The translations under genes were made by a program, and so were the position numbers. A DNA stretch of 42,953 nt from Pseudobacteriovorax sp. Lineage in GTDB: Bacteria; Bdellovibrionota_B; Oligoflexia; Oligoflexales; Oligoflexaceae. The notes beneath the pieces were generated by a model. It saw only the letters and a list, made by a program, of their open reading frames with translations, had not been told where the DNA came from and ran no database searches. Location: the NCBI GenBank assembly GCA_013215145.1, contig JABSRP010000055.1, forward strand, positions 1 through 42,953, written 5' to 3'. Numbering within the stretch: the stretch's first letter is position 1; each line of letters begins with the position of its first letter. Below, piece after piece: positions 18,666 through 25,675 of the stretch.

Positions 18666-19568
18666 CTAGGGTGAGTAGCGACTGATCAGATCCGCAATCA
18701 CAACCCGAGGCAATCCCAAAGCCCTGAGACTACTGACGCAGATGCGTAGGATACTGTTTTTGACATCTAGAGATTTCTTGCCGTCGTCGTCCACAATATA
18801 GACCGGCTGATGGGCATCCACCAAGGCAATCTTATGGCTTCCGAGAACCTCTTTCATATAGTCAATGGACGGGTGGACCTTCTCGACATAAAACTCAAAC
18901 CGTCTCATGATAGCTTTTTTGGAATCATCTTCACGGCCACGATTCATCGCGCGGCGTAGCATCTCGTCACGACTGATACTGAGGTGGAGGACTTTTGCAA
19001 TATTTAGGTCGACCTTTTCAAAGTAGGACAAAAGATGCTTTGTTGCATCAATGGTCCGCGGATAACCATCAAGGATGAGAGTCGTTCCTAGACCTTCTTT
19101 GATCAAGGTATCGATACGATCCTCAAGCAAGACCTCGGTCCAATAGTTAGGAATCAATAGACCGTTGTAGGTACAATACTCTAGCCAAAGCAGACCTGTC
19201 AGTTGGCTTTGTTGTTTCCCATCCAAGAAGCGTTCGACCCCTTCCCGATGCTCCGCGACCTTCTCGGCAAAGGCTGAATTGCGATTGTCGAGGTAGATCT
19301 TTTGAAAGTCAGCCTCGATTTTGCTCTCGAGCTCTACTGGCAGGTTTCCCTGCTGATTGAGTAGGGCCGCATTTCGGAGGATCTCCCCCATTGAGATGTG
19401 CTGCTTGCGATCGATCGCTAAAAGCTTACACAAGGCATCAGCCACCTGACCTTTACCACAGCTGGAAGGGCCCGTGAGTACGATAACTCCAGGTTCTGCC
19501 AAAGAAACATTCTCAACTTTAAGTAGGGAGCTGATGCGAAAGTCAGCGTCAGTCGTCGTGTATACCAT
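18666..19568 (-). CDS. adenylate-kinase-like nucleotide kinase with extensions
   Basis: A 300-residue cytosolic protein related to adenylate kinase: P-loop GPSSCGKGQ near residues 33-41, LDGYPRT (family DGFPRT, nucleoside-monophosphate site) near 165, and the arginine-rich LID-side stretch RRAMNRGREDDSKKAIMRR. It is longer than the usual 180-220 residues, with about 30 residues before the P-loop and an insertion of about 50 residues after the first strand-helix unit. It probably transfers phosphate to a nucleoside monophosphate, but may be a divergent paralogue rather than the essential Adk. A TTG at 19583 is possible, but GAGG nine bases before the ATG at 19568 supports the latter. Confidence 0.7.
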   Translation of the reverse strand: MVYTTTDADFRISSLLKVENVSLAEPGVIVLTGPSSCGKGQVADALCKLLAIDRKQHISMGEILRNAALLNQQGNLPVELESKIEADFQKIYLDNRNSAFAEKVAEHREGVERFLDGKQQSQLTGLLWLEYCTYNGLLIPNYWTEVLLEDRIDTLIKEGLGTTLILDGYPRTIDATKHLLSYFEKVDLNIAKVLHLSISRDEMLRRAMNRGREDDSKKAIMRRFEFYVEKVHPSIDYMKEVLGSHKIALVDAHQPVYIVDDDGKKSLDVKNSILRICVSSLRALGLPRVVIADLISRYSP

Positions 19569-19667
19569 AGATGTGCGCCTCAAGATTGGCGTAAATGATG
19601 TCGGTTTGTAATAAAACCACCGAATCCTACCAGAAGCTTGCCTGCTTGAAAAGCAGATCAGTAGTTT

Positions 19668-20030
19668 TTATCGAGAATGAGCGCTGTCGTCTTCAGGCTC
19701 CACTACGGGGTCGTCGGACTTGGTTAGCGCGTTATCAGTAGTTCTTTTTTGCAGAAAGACAAGAGCTAAAATGATGCCGTTAGCGATGGTGAGCAGATAA
19801 AAATAAAAACCAATCGAGCCATCACTGATGTTGATAAAAGAATGGATAAACTGCCAGAACCCAATATAGAGACCAAAGACTAATTTGCTACGGGGTACCC
19901 CAAAGCAAAACACAAGCAAAGGCAAATAAAACAGGATGGTAGCAAAGACCTTAAAAAACACGGCGCCCGGAAACGACATAAACGGGACGAGATTGACAAA
20001 CTGCAGTCCTGCGATCACTAAATACTTCAT
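19668..20030 (-). CDS. small multi-pass membrane protein, unknown
   Basis: A 120-residue protein with three hydrophobic segments (about 4-20, 25-45 and 75-95), two of them separated by a loop with a Trp/Phe-rich stretch (FGLYIGFWQFIHSF), and an acidic, Thr/Asp-rich C-terminal tail after residue 97 that should be cytoplasmic. No family is recognised. GAGGGG lies four to eight bases before the ATG. It is upstream of the kinase-like gene on the same strand with a gap of 99 bp, so cotranscription is possible. Confidence 0.55.
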   Translation of the reverse strand: MKYLVIAGLQFVNLVPFMSFPGAVFFKVFATILFYLPLLVFCFGVPRSKLVFGLYIGFWQFIHSFINISDGSIGFYFYLLTIANGIILALVFLQKRTTDNALTKSDDPVVEPEDDSAHSR

Positions 20031-20288
20031 CTTCCCCTCTCGCCATTTGATGCCTAGGTGGGCCCATCCTGGGCTTCGCCTCTGATTGATTTGGTTTTGG
20101 TTGTACCATTGAACCGCGGCATATCCCTAGAAAAAACCTCAATAAGTCTATTTGACTTATTACGGATCAAATGTCATCGCCTAGAAGACTAAAGTCACAA
20201 TGACTACAGATTCTTCCGATTTATGCAATATTCCTATGACTCATCCGTCTCAATAATATGCCATGGATTAATCCATAAGAGGATCGAT

Positions 20289-20510
20289 ATGAAAAACTGG
20301 ACCGCAAAAATACTAGAAACTAACGAAAAGACCCTTTCAACCGTCGAATTAGCGAGAATCACACACAGAAATCGCCATACGATAGAAGCCTTTCTCAAGA
20401 ATCTAGGACTTAAGGCCGAGCGCCGTCCAATGAACTGCTTCCCCTGGGAAGACAACTATTGGGATATGGACGATTTAAAAATTATTCTGCGCAAAAAGTT
20501 AGTAGGCTAA
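20289..20510 (+). CDS. small helix-turn-helix-like protein
   Basis: A 73-residue protein. Residues about 14-38 (KTLSTVELARITHRNRHTIEAF) read like a helix-turn-helix, and the remainder (NYWDMDDLKIILRKK) could be a second short helix pair, so it may be a small DNA-binding protein. AAGAGG is seven bases before the ATG at 20289. An in-frame ATG at 20223 exists, but the added 22 residues contain nothing protein-like and have no ribosome-binding site. It is isolated: divergent from the membrane-protein gene upstream, and 113 bp from the lipase gene downstream. Confidence 0.5.
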   Translation: MKNWTAKILETNEKTLSTVELARITHRNRHTIEAFLKNLGLKAERRPMNCFPWEDNYWDMDDLKIILRKKLVG

Positions 20511-20623
20511 CATTTACAGCGTGACCATCTCACTCCTCCCCGCATCAAATTGCCACAAGATGCTACGATACGGTACCATAGGGTATTAGGCCTAAGTCCA
20601 TAATATCCCTGGAGGAACCCACC

Positions 20624-21877
20624 TTGAGCAAAGCCTTTATTTTACTTGGTTTCTTAGCGTTTTTTTTCTCATGCAAAACAAGCACAGAGGACTCAACTGT
20701 CTCTAGCTCATTGAGCTCATCTGGTGGCTTTATCCAGGGGCTAGCAAACCATGATTGCAACAACCCGCTGACCGAGTTTACCTTCACCGACAGCCAAGCC
20801 TTCGATCCAGCTACAGGTTACAGCCTACTTTGGGTCAGCCGATACTCCGAGAACAATCCAAGAAAGCCGACCTCAGGCCCAGCGAGCATTGAAGATACCA
20901 AAGCGGTTTATCGCGAGTTTGGATTCGTCAACCCGGAGATCATTCCCTCACCCAAGGACAACATGAGAGCTGTAGTGCTCGAGGCTCCGGCCGTCGGCAG
21001 CTCGTCTCCCAAAATCATTGTGACCTTCAGGCATTCCATCAACAATCAGAACTGGCTGCAGAACGGGCTCTTTCTTCTTCAATATAAAAACGACCGGCCC
21101 TATCATCTCGGCGAAAAGATGCACATGGGCTTCTCAAACTCTATGAACAGCATGTGGAGCGGCTTGCTAGCCACGGTCAAAGCAAAAAAGGCCAAAAACC
21201 CCAACGCGCAAGTCATCGTCGTCGGGCACAGCCTAGGCGCTGCCTTTGCCGCCATGTCCACGGTGGGTTTTTTGAAGGAGTCGGTTCCCGTAAAATACAC
21301 CTACGTCACGGGCGCGCCCAGAGTCGGTTCCATCAGCTGGGTGGAAAAAGCCCAAGCACTACTCAAAGCAAACGGCACCAGCTACTTTCGCGTCTCCGCC
21401 GAGTTTGACATCATCGCCCATATGCCCAACGATGGCCGCATTAACTTTGTCGTCAACCTTAAGGAGGCTACCAAAGAAGTCATAGACACTTATTTTAAAG
21501 GTTTTGGCGACTTCCTTCGCAATGCGACAAAAATCTTTAATCGCAACAAAGAGCAGACCAATCCACCTGCAGCAGAAGATGTGAAGCAACTGGCAAGCGT
21601 CACCGTATCTACCGACCCCAACAAGAAAAACGAGTATGGAATCCTTGGCGAGGTGCAGAGCTTTAGCTTTGCCACGGGCAGGTTTACCGCCTATGCCGAT
21701 GGCTTTGCTTATGACACAGGATTTTGGGAGAGGTATTTTACAGAGTTTAACGAAGTCTACCGCCGCGATGGCCTTCAGAAAGCCACCGAATGGGTCACCG
21801 CCAACTTCAGCTATCACAATGTCTTCGGCACTCCCGTAAGCTATTCCTGCAGCTACTACAAGGCGATCAAAGGCTAG
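20624..21877 (+). CDS. lipase class 3-like lipoprotein
   Basis: A 417-residue alpha/beta-hydrolase. The N-terminus MSKAFILLGFLAFFFSCKTS is a lipoprotein signal (FFSC, C17). The nucleophile elbow GHSLGAA puts the serine at 203, the motif YVTGAPRVG at about 227-235 is diagnostic of lipase class 3, D262 (SAEFDIIAHMP) fits the catalytic Asp, and H in FSYHNVFG near the C-terminus fits the His. The enzyme should cleave acyl esters of lipids in the envelope or outside. The start is TTG, with GGAGG nine bases before it. Compared with plain class 3 lipases it has an insertion of about 60 residues between Asp and His (NLKEATKEVIDTYFKGFGD and following). Confidence 0.8.
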   Translation: MSKAFILLGFLAFFFSCKTSTEDSTVSSSLSSSGGFIQGLANHDCNNPLTEFTFTDSQAFDPATGYSLLWVSRYSENNPRKPTSGPASIEDTKAVYREFGFVNPEIIPSPKDNMRAVVLEAPAVGSSSPKIIVTFRHSINNQNWLQNGLFLLQYKNDRPYHLGEKMHMGFSNSMNSMWSGLLATVKAKKAKNPNAQVIVVGHSLGAAFAAMSTVGFLKESVPVKYTYVTGAPRVGSISWVEKAQALLKANGTSYFRVSAEFDIIAHMPNDGRINFVVNLKEATKEVIDTYFKGFGDFLRNATKIFNRNKEQTNPPAAEDVKQLASVTVSTDPNKKNEYGILGEVQSFSFATGRFTAYADGFAYDTGFWERYFTEFNEVYRRDGLQKATEWVTANFSYHNVFGTPVSYSCSYYKAIKG

Positions 21878-22077
21878 CCATAGCCATGATGCAGGCTCGG
21901 ACAGGGGCATTCCGATGCCCCCCTCGGATCATACCTACCAGCAGCATATGTCATATTTTCACAAACGAATTCTAGGGAACGAGCGACGCGACATCACACA
22001 CTGGTTGATGATTTCCCTCAGTCAGCATATCCTAGGACCAGGTTACGGCTATGGTCTAGGAAGGATTCGTTGATTTG

Positions 22078-23358
22078 ATGATATGCCCAAGTTGCCAGCG
22101 CTTCTCAGTGTCCCCTCAACTTATCACTAGCTTGTTTCTCGGTTGCTTTCTTAGCTCTCCTCTATTAGCGCGTTTTTATCCCGAGGAAGAAAAGCGTATC
22201 GACAGCGAGCACTCGCGATCCAAAGAGGCCTATAACGATCAAATCAGCTACGAATCCTCTCGAGTGATAAAAGATCAGTTTGCCGCCAGCGATTATGCGT
22301 TTTTTGCCAGCGCTGGTAGCCTCAATCAGGATATCTTTCTCTATCAAGAGCAGATCAAAGCCGAGTATGAGTCTTCGGAGGGAGTCTCCATTGGACTGCG
22401 CCAGAACACATTCGAAGACGCTGTTCACAAATACTATAAGCAAAAAATATGGGTTGGCATCCCCATTGGCAAGGGTTTTAGCCTAGAACTTCTGGGAGAT
22501 ACCCGAAGCGAAAAGATGTGGAGCGATTATGGTTTAGCCCTCAACTACAAAACCAGCAGCAACGATGAAATCAGCCTCACCTACTGGGCCGTTGATATTT
22601 TTCACAACGAAAAAAGGCTGACCAAGGGTGATAAGAACATCACCAATTCACACACAGTTGAAGGCGCATTAATATTCGGATTCGACTGGGGACGCATCGA
22701 GGCAGACTTTGAGTACGACTCACCTTTGGAGTGGCAACGCAATACTCTAGACTATGTCTATCACTACGAGATGGGCACCGCCAACGTTCATATCAAAGAT
22801 ATCAGCACCGACTATGGCCTACTAAGCTTTGATTATCACTATCGCTGGAAGCATGAGAAAAAATTCTTTCGCGAGCCCTTTGTCATCCCCATAGCCGTCA
22901 ATGACTACCAGCGAGAGACTCATCGCACCACAGTCTCACTCTATCGGCCCGAGCAGGATCATCTTCATATGGGAGCCGAGTTTCTGATCACCGAAGTCGA
23001 TGGTGGATTCAGAAGCTTTATTGGCGATGATACGGATCTAGATTATCGCGAATATGTCCAGCCTGGGCTGCGGCGTGAGTATATGCTATTTGCCACCCAA
23101 AAGTTATCCTCTCCTAATCGCAACCACTGGCAGATCGGTATGCATCTTAATTTTCCACAAATTAGATTTAGCAATAAGACGGAGGAAGGCCTCGAGGCAA
23201 AACTGCAGACGATCTATGAGCTAGTTTGGTCTGATAGGGCAAGGTTTGTGATCAATGCTACCTGGGATCTTGATCAGGTGGTTGAAGATTTTCCCTTCGA
23301 TGAGCAGAGTTTTAGTCCTTGGGGAGGGGGTAATGTGCAGATATTGGTGACGCTATGA
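22078..23358 (+). CDS. probable outer-membrane beta-barrel protein
   Basis: A 426-residue protein with a hydrophobic N-terminal signal (LITSLFLGCFLSSPLLA) and a body of alternating polar and aromatic/hydrophobic residues with frequent turns, for example KIWVGIPIGKGFSLELLGD and EISLTYWAVDIF, as in transmembrane beta strands. It ends with ILVTL, not the classical terminal Phe. No specific family is recognised. An adjacent TTG at 22075 gives one more residue; AAGG upstream fits either. The upstream gap has an imperfect hairpin (CCTAGGACCA / TGGTCTAGG, about 22030-22060) in the leader. Confidence 0.55.
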   Translation: MICPSCQRFSVSPQLITSLFLGCFLSSPLLARFYPEEEKRIDSEHSRSKEAYNDQISYESSRVIKDQFAASDYAFFASAGSLNQDIFLYQEQIKAEYESSEGVSIGLRQNTFEDAVHKYYKQKIWVGIPIGKGFSLELLGDTRSEKMWSDYGLALNYKTSSNDEISLTYWAVDIFHNEKRLTKGDKNITNSHTVEGALIFGFDWGRIEADFEYDSPLEWQRNTLDYVYHYEMGTANVHIKDISTDYGLLSFDYHYRWKHEKKFFREPFVIPIAVNDYQRETHRTTVSLYRPEQDHLHMGAEFLITEVDGGFRSFIGDDTDLDYREYVQPGLRREYMLFATQKLSSPNRNHWQIGMHLNFPQIRFSNKTEEGLEAKLQTIYELVWSDRARFVINATWDLDQVVEDFPFDEQSFSPWGGGNVQILVTL

Positions 23359-23489
23359 TATTTGTTTTTTTTAGACTTGGATCACATGATTTTGTCGTCT
23401 GTTGGTCTTGATTTTTTGTAGATTGGAGATTGCTTGGATATTGAAAGACTGGCTCCTTTGACTATGATTTTTTAAATTATTCGAGAGTA

Positions 23490-23620
23490 TTGACAAGATT
23501 TAACCGCTAGTGGCGTTACGAAAACATTGCGCCTCTCTCAGTTCTTGATATTTTTTTTTCGGATATTTAGGATCGGCTCCATAAGTTTTCGTAACGCCAC
23601 TAGCGGATAAATCTTGTCAA
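23490..23620 (-). repeat. variable-arm/conserved-loop hairpin element, copy 4 (reverse orientation)
   Basis: Arms 23490-23525 and 23585-23620 pair over 36 bp with one mismatch. Read on the minus strand, the 59-nt loop starts TTATGGAGCCGATCC and ends AGAGGCGCAAT, flanked by AAAAC and GTTTT. A run of nine A on that strand accounts for the longer loop. It sits in the 590-bp gap 23359-23948, where I see nothing else beyond AT-rich DNA. Confidence 0.85.
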
Positions 23621-23948
23621 CATGGCAAAGACGGAATAATCTATCGTATGGAGTCTGAATTGGTAGAAAAGTACTGTAAGATATAGGTGACCAACTAAAA
23701 TAGTTTTAGCCAATTCATTTAGTTTCTGATGTTTAACTGGAACAAGCACTTATTCGGATGCCTCAAGGTCGCTTCATCTATTTATGCTTAGTAATAGACC
23801 TTGTAGGCCCTCAGATTATCGAACGGAGTTTATCTGAACGGAACGTTACTGCCCATTCCTCAGCTACCTATGTGATGTAAATACCCTTCAATAAACGGAT
23901 TTGATACAGTGAAGGAGGAGGGGGAGGCGATACCGGGACAACCCAAAT

Positions 23949-24077
23949 ATGGTAGTCTTTTGCAGTGCTAAAAAAACCGAAGTAGAATTCATTGATTCCT
24001 CAAGGAATATCGATAAAAGGAAAATCCTAGCAATTCGTGAAGTAAAGGCATTTTTATATCTGGAAGAAGCTCTATGA
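23949..24077 (+). CDS. small ORF of 42 residues, possible gene or remnant
   Basis: ATG at 23949, TGA at 24075-24077; charged, protein-like composition (for example NIDKRKILAIREVKAFLYLE). The frame is open for a further 16 codons upstream, and a purine-rich GGAGGAGGGGGAGG run at 23911-23924 lies too far (25 bp) to serve this ATG well. It is followed after 27 bp by the 44-residue membrane ORF. It may be the tail of a broken gene. Low confidence. Confidence 0.3.
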   Translation: MVVFCSAKKTEVEFIDSSRNIDKRKILAIREVKAFLYLEEAL

Positions 24078-24104
24078 TTCATTGACCCTAACAAGGAGTC
24101 GTAC

Positions 24105-24239
24105 GTGAAAGAATTGTTTTATGATTGGCTTCCCACTGGGATTATTGAAGATTATTTGGGAATCATACCTATATTCATCTCTTACACATTCATAGTTTTG
24201 ATTACCGGTGTCCTATCATATATTTTTAAAAGATATTAA
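24105..24239 (+). CDS. small single-pass membrane protein, 44 residues
   Basis: GTG start at 24105 with AAGGAG nine to five bases upstream; TAA at 24237-24239. The peptide begins with a short polar part and has one strong transmembrane segment (IIPIFISYTFIVLITGVLSY), ending in the basic tail IFKRY. Its 3' end overlaps the next gene by 32 bp in another frame, a pattern of translational coupling. Function unknown; small size and partner suggest a membrane complex with the 153-residue protein. Confidence 0.5.
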   Translation: MKELFYDWLPTGIIEDYLGIIPIFISYTFIVLITGVLSYIFKRY

Positions 24240-24669
24240 GAAAGTTTCTGCGATTGGAGTCGGTATCATTATAGCTATAGTGTCTGTACCGATAACATAT
24301 GGCATTCAACATGTTAGCAAAAACTTGATCGAAGAAAAGCACAGGTACTGGTTAGAAGCGCTCGAGATAAAAAATCTCGGTAAAAAAGACAGCTCTTTTG
24401 ACAATTTCTTGCTTGATAAGCCAATTTCAGTAAAGGATTTGACACAGTTCTGTCGAGCTGTATCCTGGAAGGTGAACAAGGTCCTAAATACATGTGAGTT
24501 CTTACTAAGTGAAGAACAAGTTATTTTGGATAGAGTATTTCAGCAGAAAATTTACCATGAGGATTTGATCTTGATTAGTGTTTGCCGTATTCACTACAGA
24601 AAACTTGGGCCTGATTCAATAAAATGCCGACGCCTAGAAAAAATCCTTGCAAAACTCGCTGAAAATTAA
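24208..24669 (+). CDS. membrane-anchored protein with four-cysteine domain, unknown (paralogue A)
   Basis: A 153-residue protein with one N-terminal membrane helix (about 13-35: VSAIGVGIIIAIVSVPITYG) and a soluble C-terminal domain with four cysteines: C81 (QFC), NTC at about 95, SVC at about 124 and SIKC near 139. GTG at 24208 is the first start after an in-frame stop; there is no ribosome-binding site, but the 44-residue gene overlaps it and may couple translation. The protein at 24774-25331 has the same four-cysteine spacing with NTC and IKC motifs, so the two look like distant duplicates. AT-rich compared with flanking genes. Confidence 0.55.
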   Translation: MSYHIFLKDIKKVSAIGVGIIIAIVSVPITYGIQHVSKNLIEEKHRYWLEALEIKNLGKKDSSFDNFLLDKPISVKDLTQFCRAVSWKVNKVLNTCEFLLSEEQVILDRVFQQKIYHEDLILISVCRIHYRKLGPDSIKCRRLEKILAKLAEN

Positions 24670-24750
24670 TTTCAATTAATCTGACAACGTGAATCGGCAT
24701 CATGTCAGCGGACACCCGTGTAGTTCAATTTAAACTTTACTGAGGACACT

Positions 24751-24774
24751 ATGATAAAAAAGGAAACTAAATAG
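24751..24774 (+). CDS. seven-residue leader ORF coupled to the next gene
   Basis: ATG with GAGG five bases upstream, encoding MIKKETK, then TAG at 24772-24774. The last base of the stop is the first base of the GTG start of the 185-residue gene (TAGTG). It may serve to load ribosomes for the following gene. It is short enough to be chance. Confidence 0.3.
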   Translation: MIKKETK

Positions 24775-25331
24775 TGTTAGTTGACCAAACCCTACTCTAT
24801 GGATATGTGGATCGCATGTTTTACCATTCATGGAATACAGCGTTTTGGTTTGGGCTTCTGTATCTTTTTTGGCGACTATTTTGCTACAAATATATAATAG
24901 GTCTCAAACTAAAAAAACTACTAAACCTTGTTCTGTTTATAGCCTGTATTAGTGTTTTATCCCTAGCCTTAAGCAAAGTTGTTAAAATGGCGATGTATTC
25001 TTACTATACATCTACCGATGATCTTGAAATAGAAAAACCAATCCTTGATAAAAATGCGGAAGATAGTAGTAGAGACTCTTATTTAATGCTTTGGAACAGC
25101 ACCTTTATTATTAAGGACTCATTTTCACCTGATACAATTGATAGCATCATTGGCGCCTGCTTAAATCGACTTGATGATGTCTCATTTAACACATGCTATT
25201 TGAATTTTGTTGGAGACGTTAAAGAGCAGATCGCCTTTGGAAGACTGGATCCTGATCACGTTCAGTGTATGATCACTTTAGCCCCTATAATACCAAATAC
25301 AATTAAATGCTCTAGATCAGACAATAGATAA
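24774..25331 (+). CDS. membrane-anchored protein with four-cysteine domain, unknown (paralogue B)
   Basis: A 185-residue protein with two hydrophobic N-terminal segments (about 22-40 and 48-70) and a C-terminal domain with four cysteines: GAC, NTC, VQC and IKC. These align by spacing and by the motifs NTC and TIKCSR with the protein at 24208-24669, although overall identity is low. GTG start; AAGGAAA lies upstream and the stop of a seven-codon ORF overlaps it. The function is unknown. The gap after it (25332-25675) holds hairpin element copy 5 and a terminator of the opposite strand. Confidence 0.55.
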   Translation: MLVDQTLLYGYVDRMFYHSWNTAFWFGLLYLFWRLFCYKYIIGLKLKKLLNLVLFIACISVLSLALSKVVKMAMYSYYTSTDDLEIEKPILDKNAEDSSRDSYLMLWNSTFIIKDSFSPDTIDSIIGACLNRLDDVSFNTCYLNFVGDVKEQIAFGRLDPDHVQCMITLAPIIPNTIKCSRSDNR

Positions 25332-25453
25332 ACCAGTATGTAAGGAATAAATTCCAAATTTGACATCAAACTCTGTGAGAGTTGTCTATGGTCTTCCCCA
25401 CCAAAATCTAAACAGATTCCGATTCAACACTTAGTTAGTGATAGCAGTATATG

Positions 25454-25587
25454 CTCTTTCGTCTAGGTTTTCTATCGTTAGCTCGTCAAAACTTATGTAG
25501 CCGAACCACGATAGGCCCCAGTTAAAAAGAAGCCCAACAAGGCGCAATGTTTTGACGAGCTAACGATAGAAAACCTAGACGAAAGAG
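25454..25587 (+). repeat. variable-arm/conserved-loop hairpin element, copy 5
   Basis: Arms 25454-25492 and 25549-25587 are a perfect 39-bp inverted repeat. The 56-nt loop starts TTATGTAGCCGAACC and ends AAGGCGCAAT, flanked by AAAAC and GTTTT. It lies between two convergent genes. Confidence 0.85.
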
Positions 25588-25608
25588 TAAAAAAGCACCA
25601 CCCAAAAC

Positions 25609-25638
25609 GAAAAAACGAGCCCACCAATGAGGGCTCGT
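25609..25638 (-). terminator. intrinsic terminator of the large lipoprotein gene
   Basis: On the minus strand: ACGAGCCC, 8-nt loop, GGGCTCGT, then six T. The 8-bp stem is perfect and lies 38 bp after the stop of the gene ending at 25676. Confidence 0.8.
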
Positions 25639-25675
25639 CTCCTAAATAACTCTGATATTGCCTAAGGTCGTCTAT

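Noticed and set aside
24680..24710. CTGACA...TGTCAG inverted repeat before the 185-residue gene
   Set aside because: Six-base arms with a 16-base spacer are likely by chance in a window of this size.
9038..25587. Interpreting the five hairpin elements as integron attC sites, CRISPR, or Rho-independent terminators
   Set aside because: attC sites keep conserved outer boxes and vary inside; here the conserved part is the loop. CRISPR repeats are direct and regularly spaced. There is no T tract after the arms, and real terminators exist separately at two of the loci.
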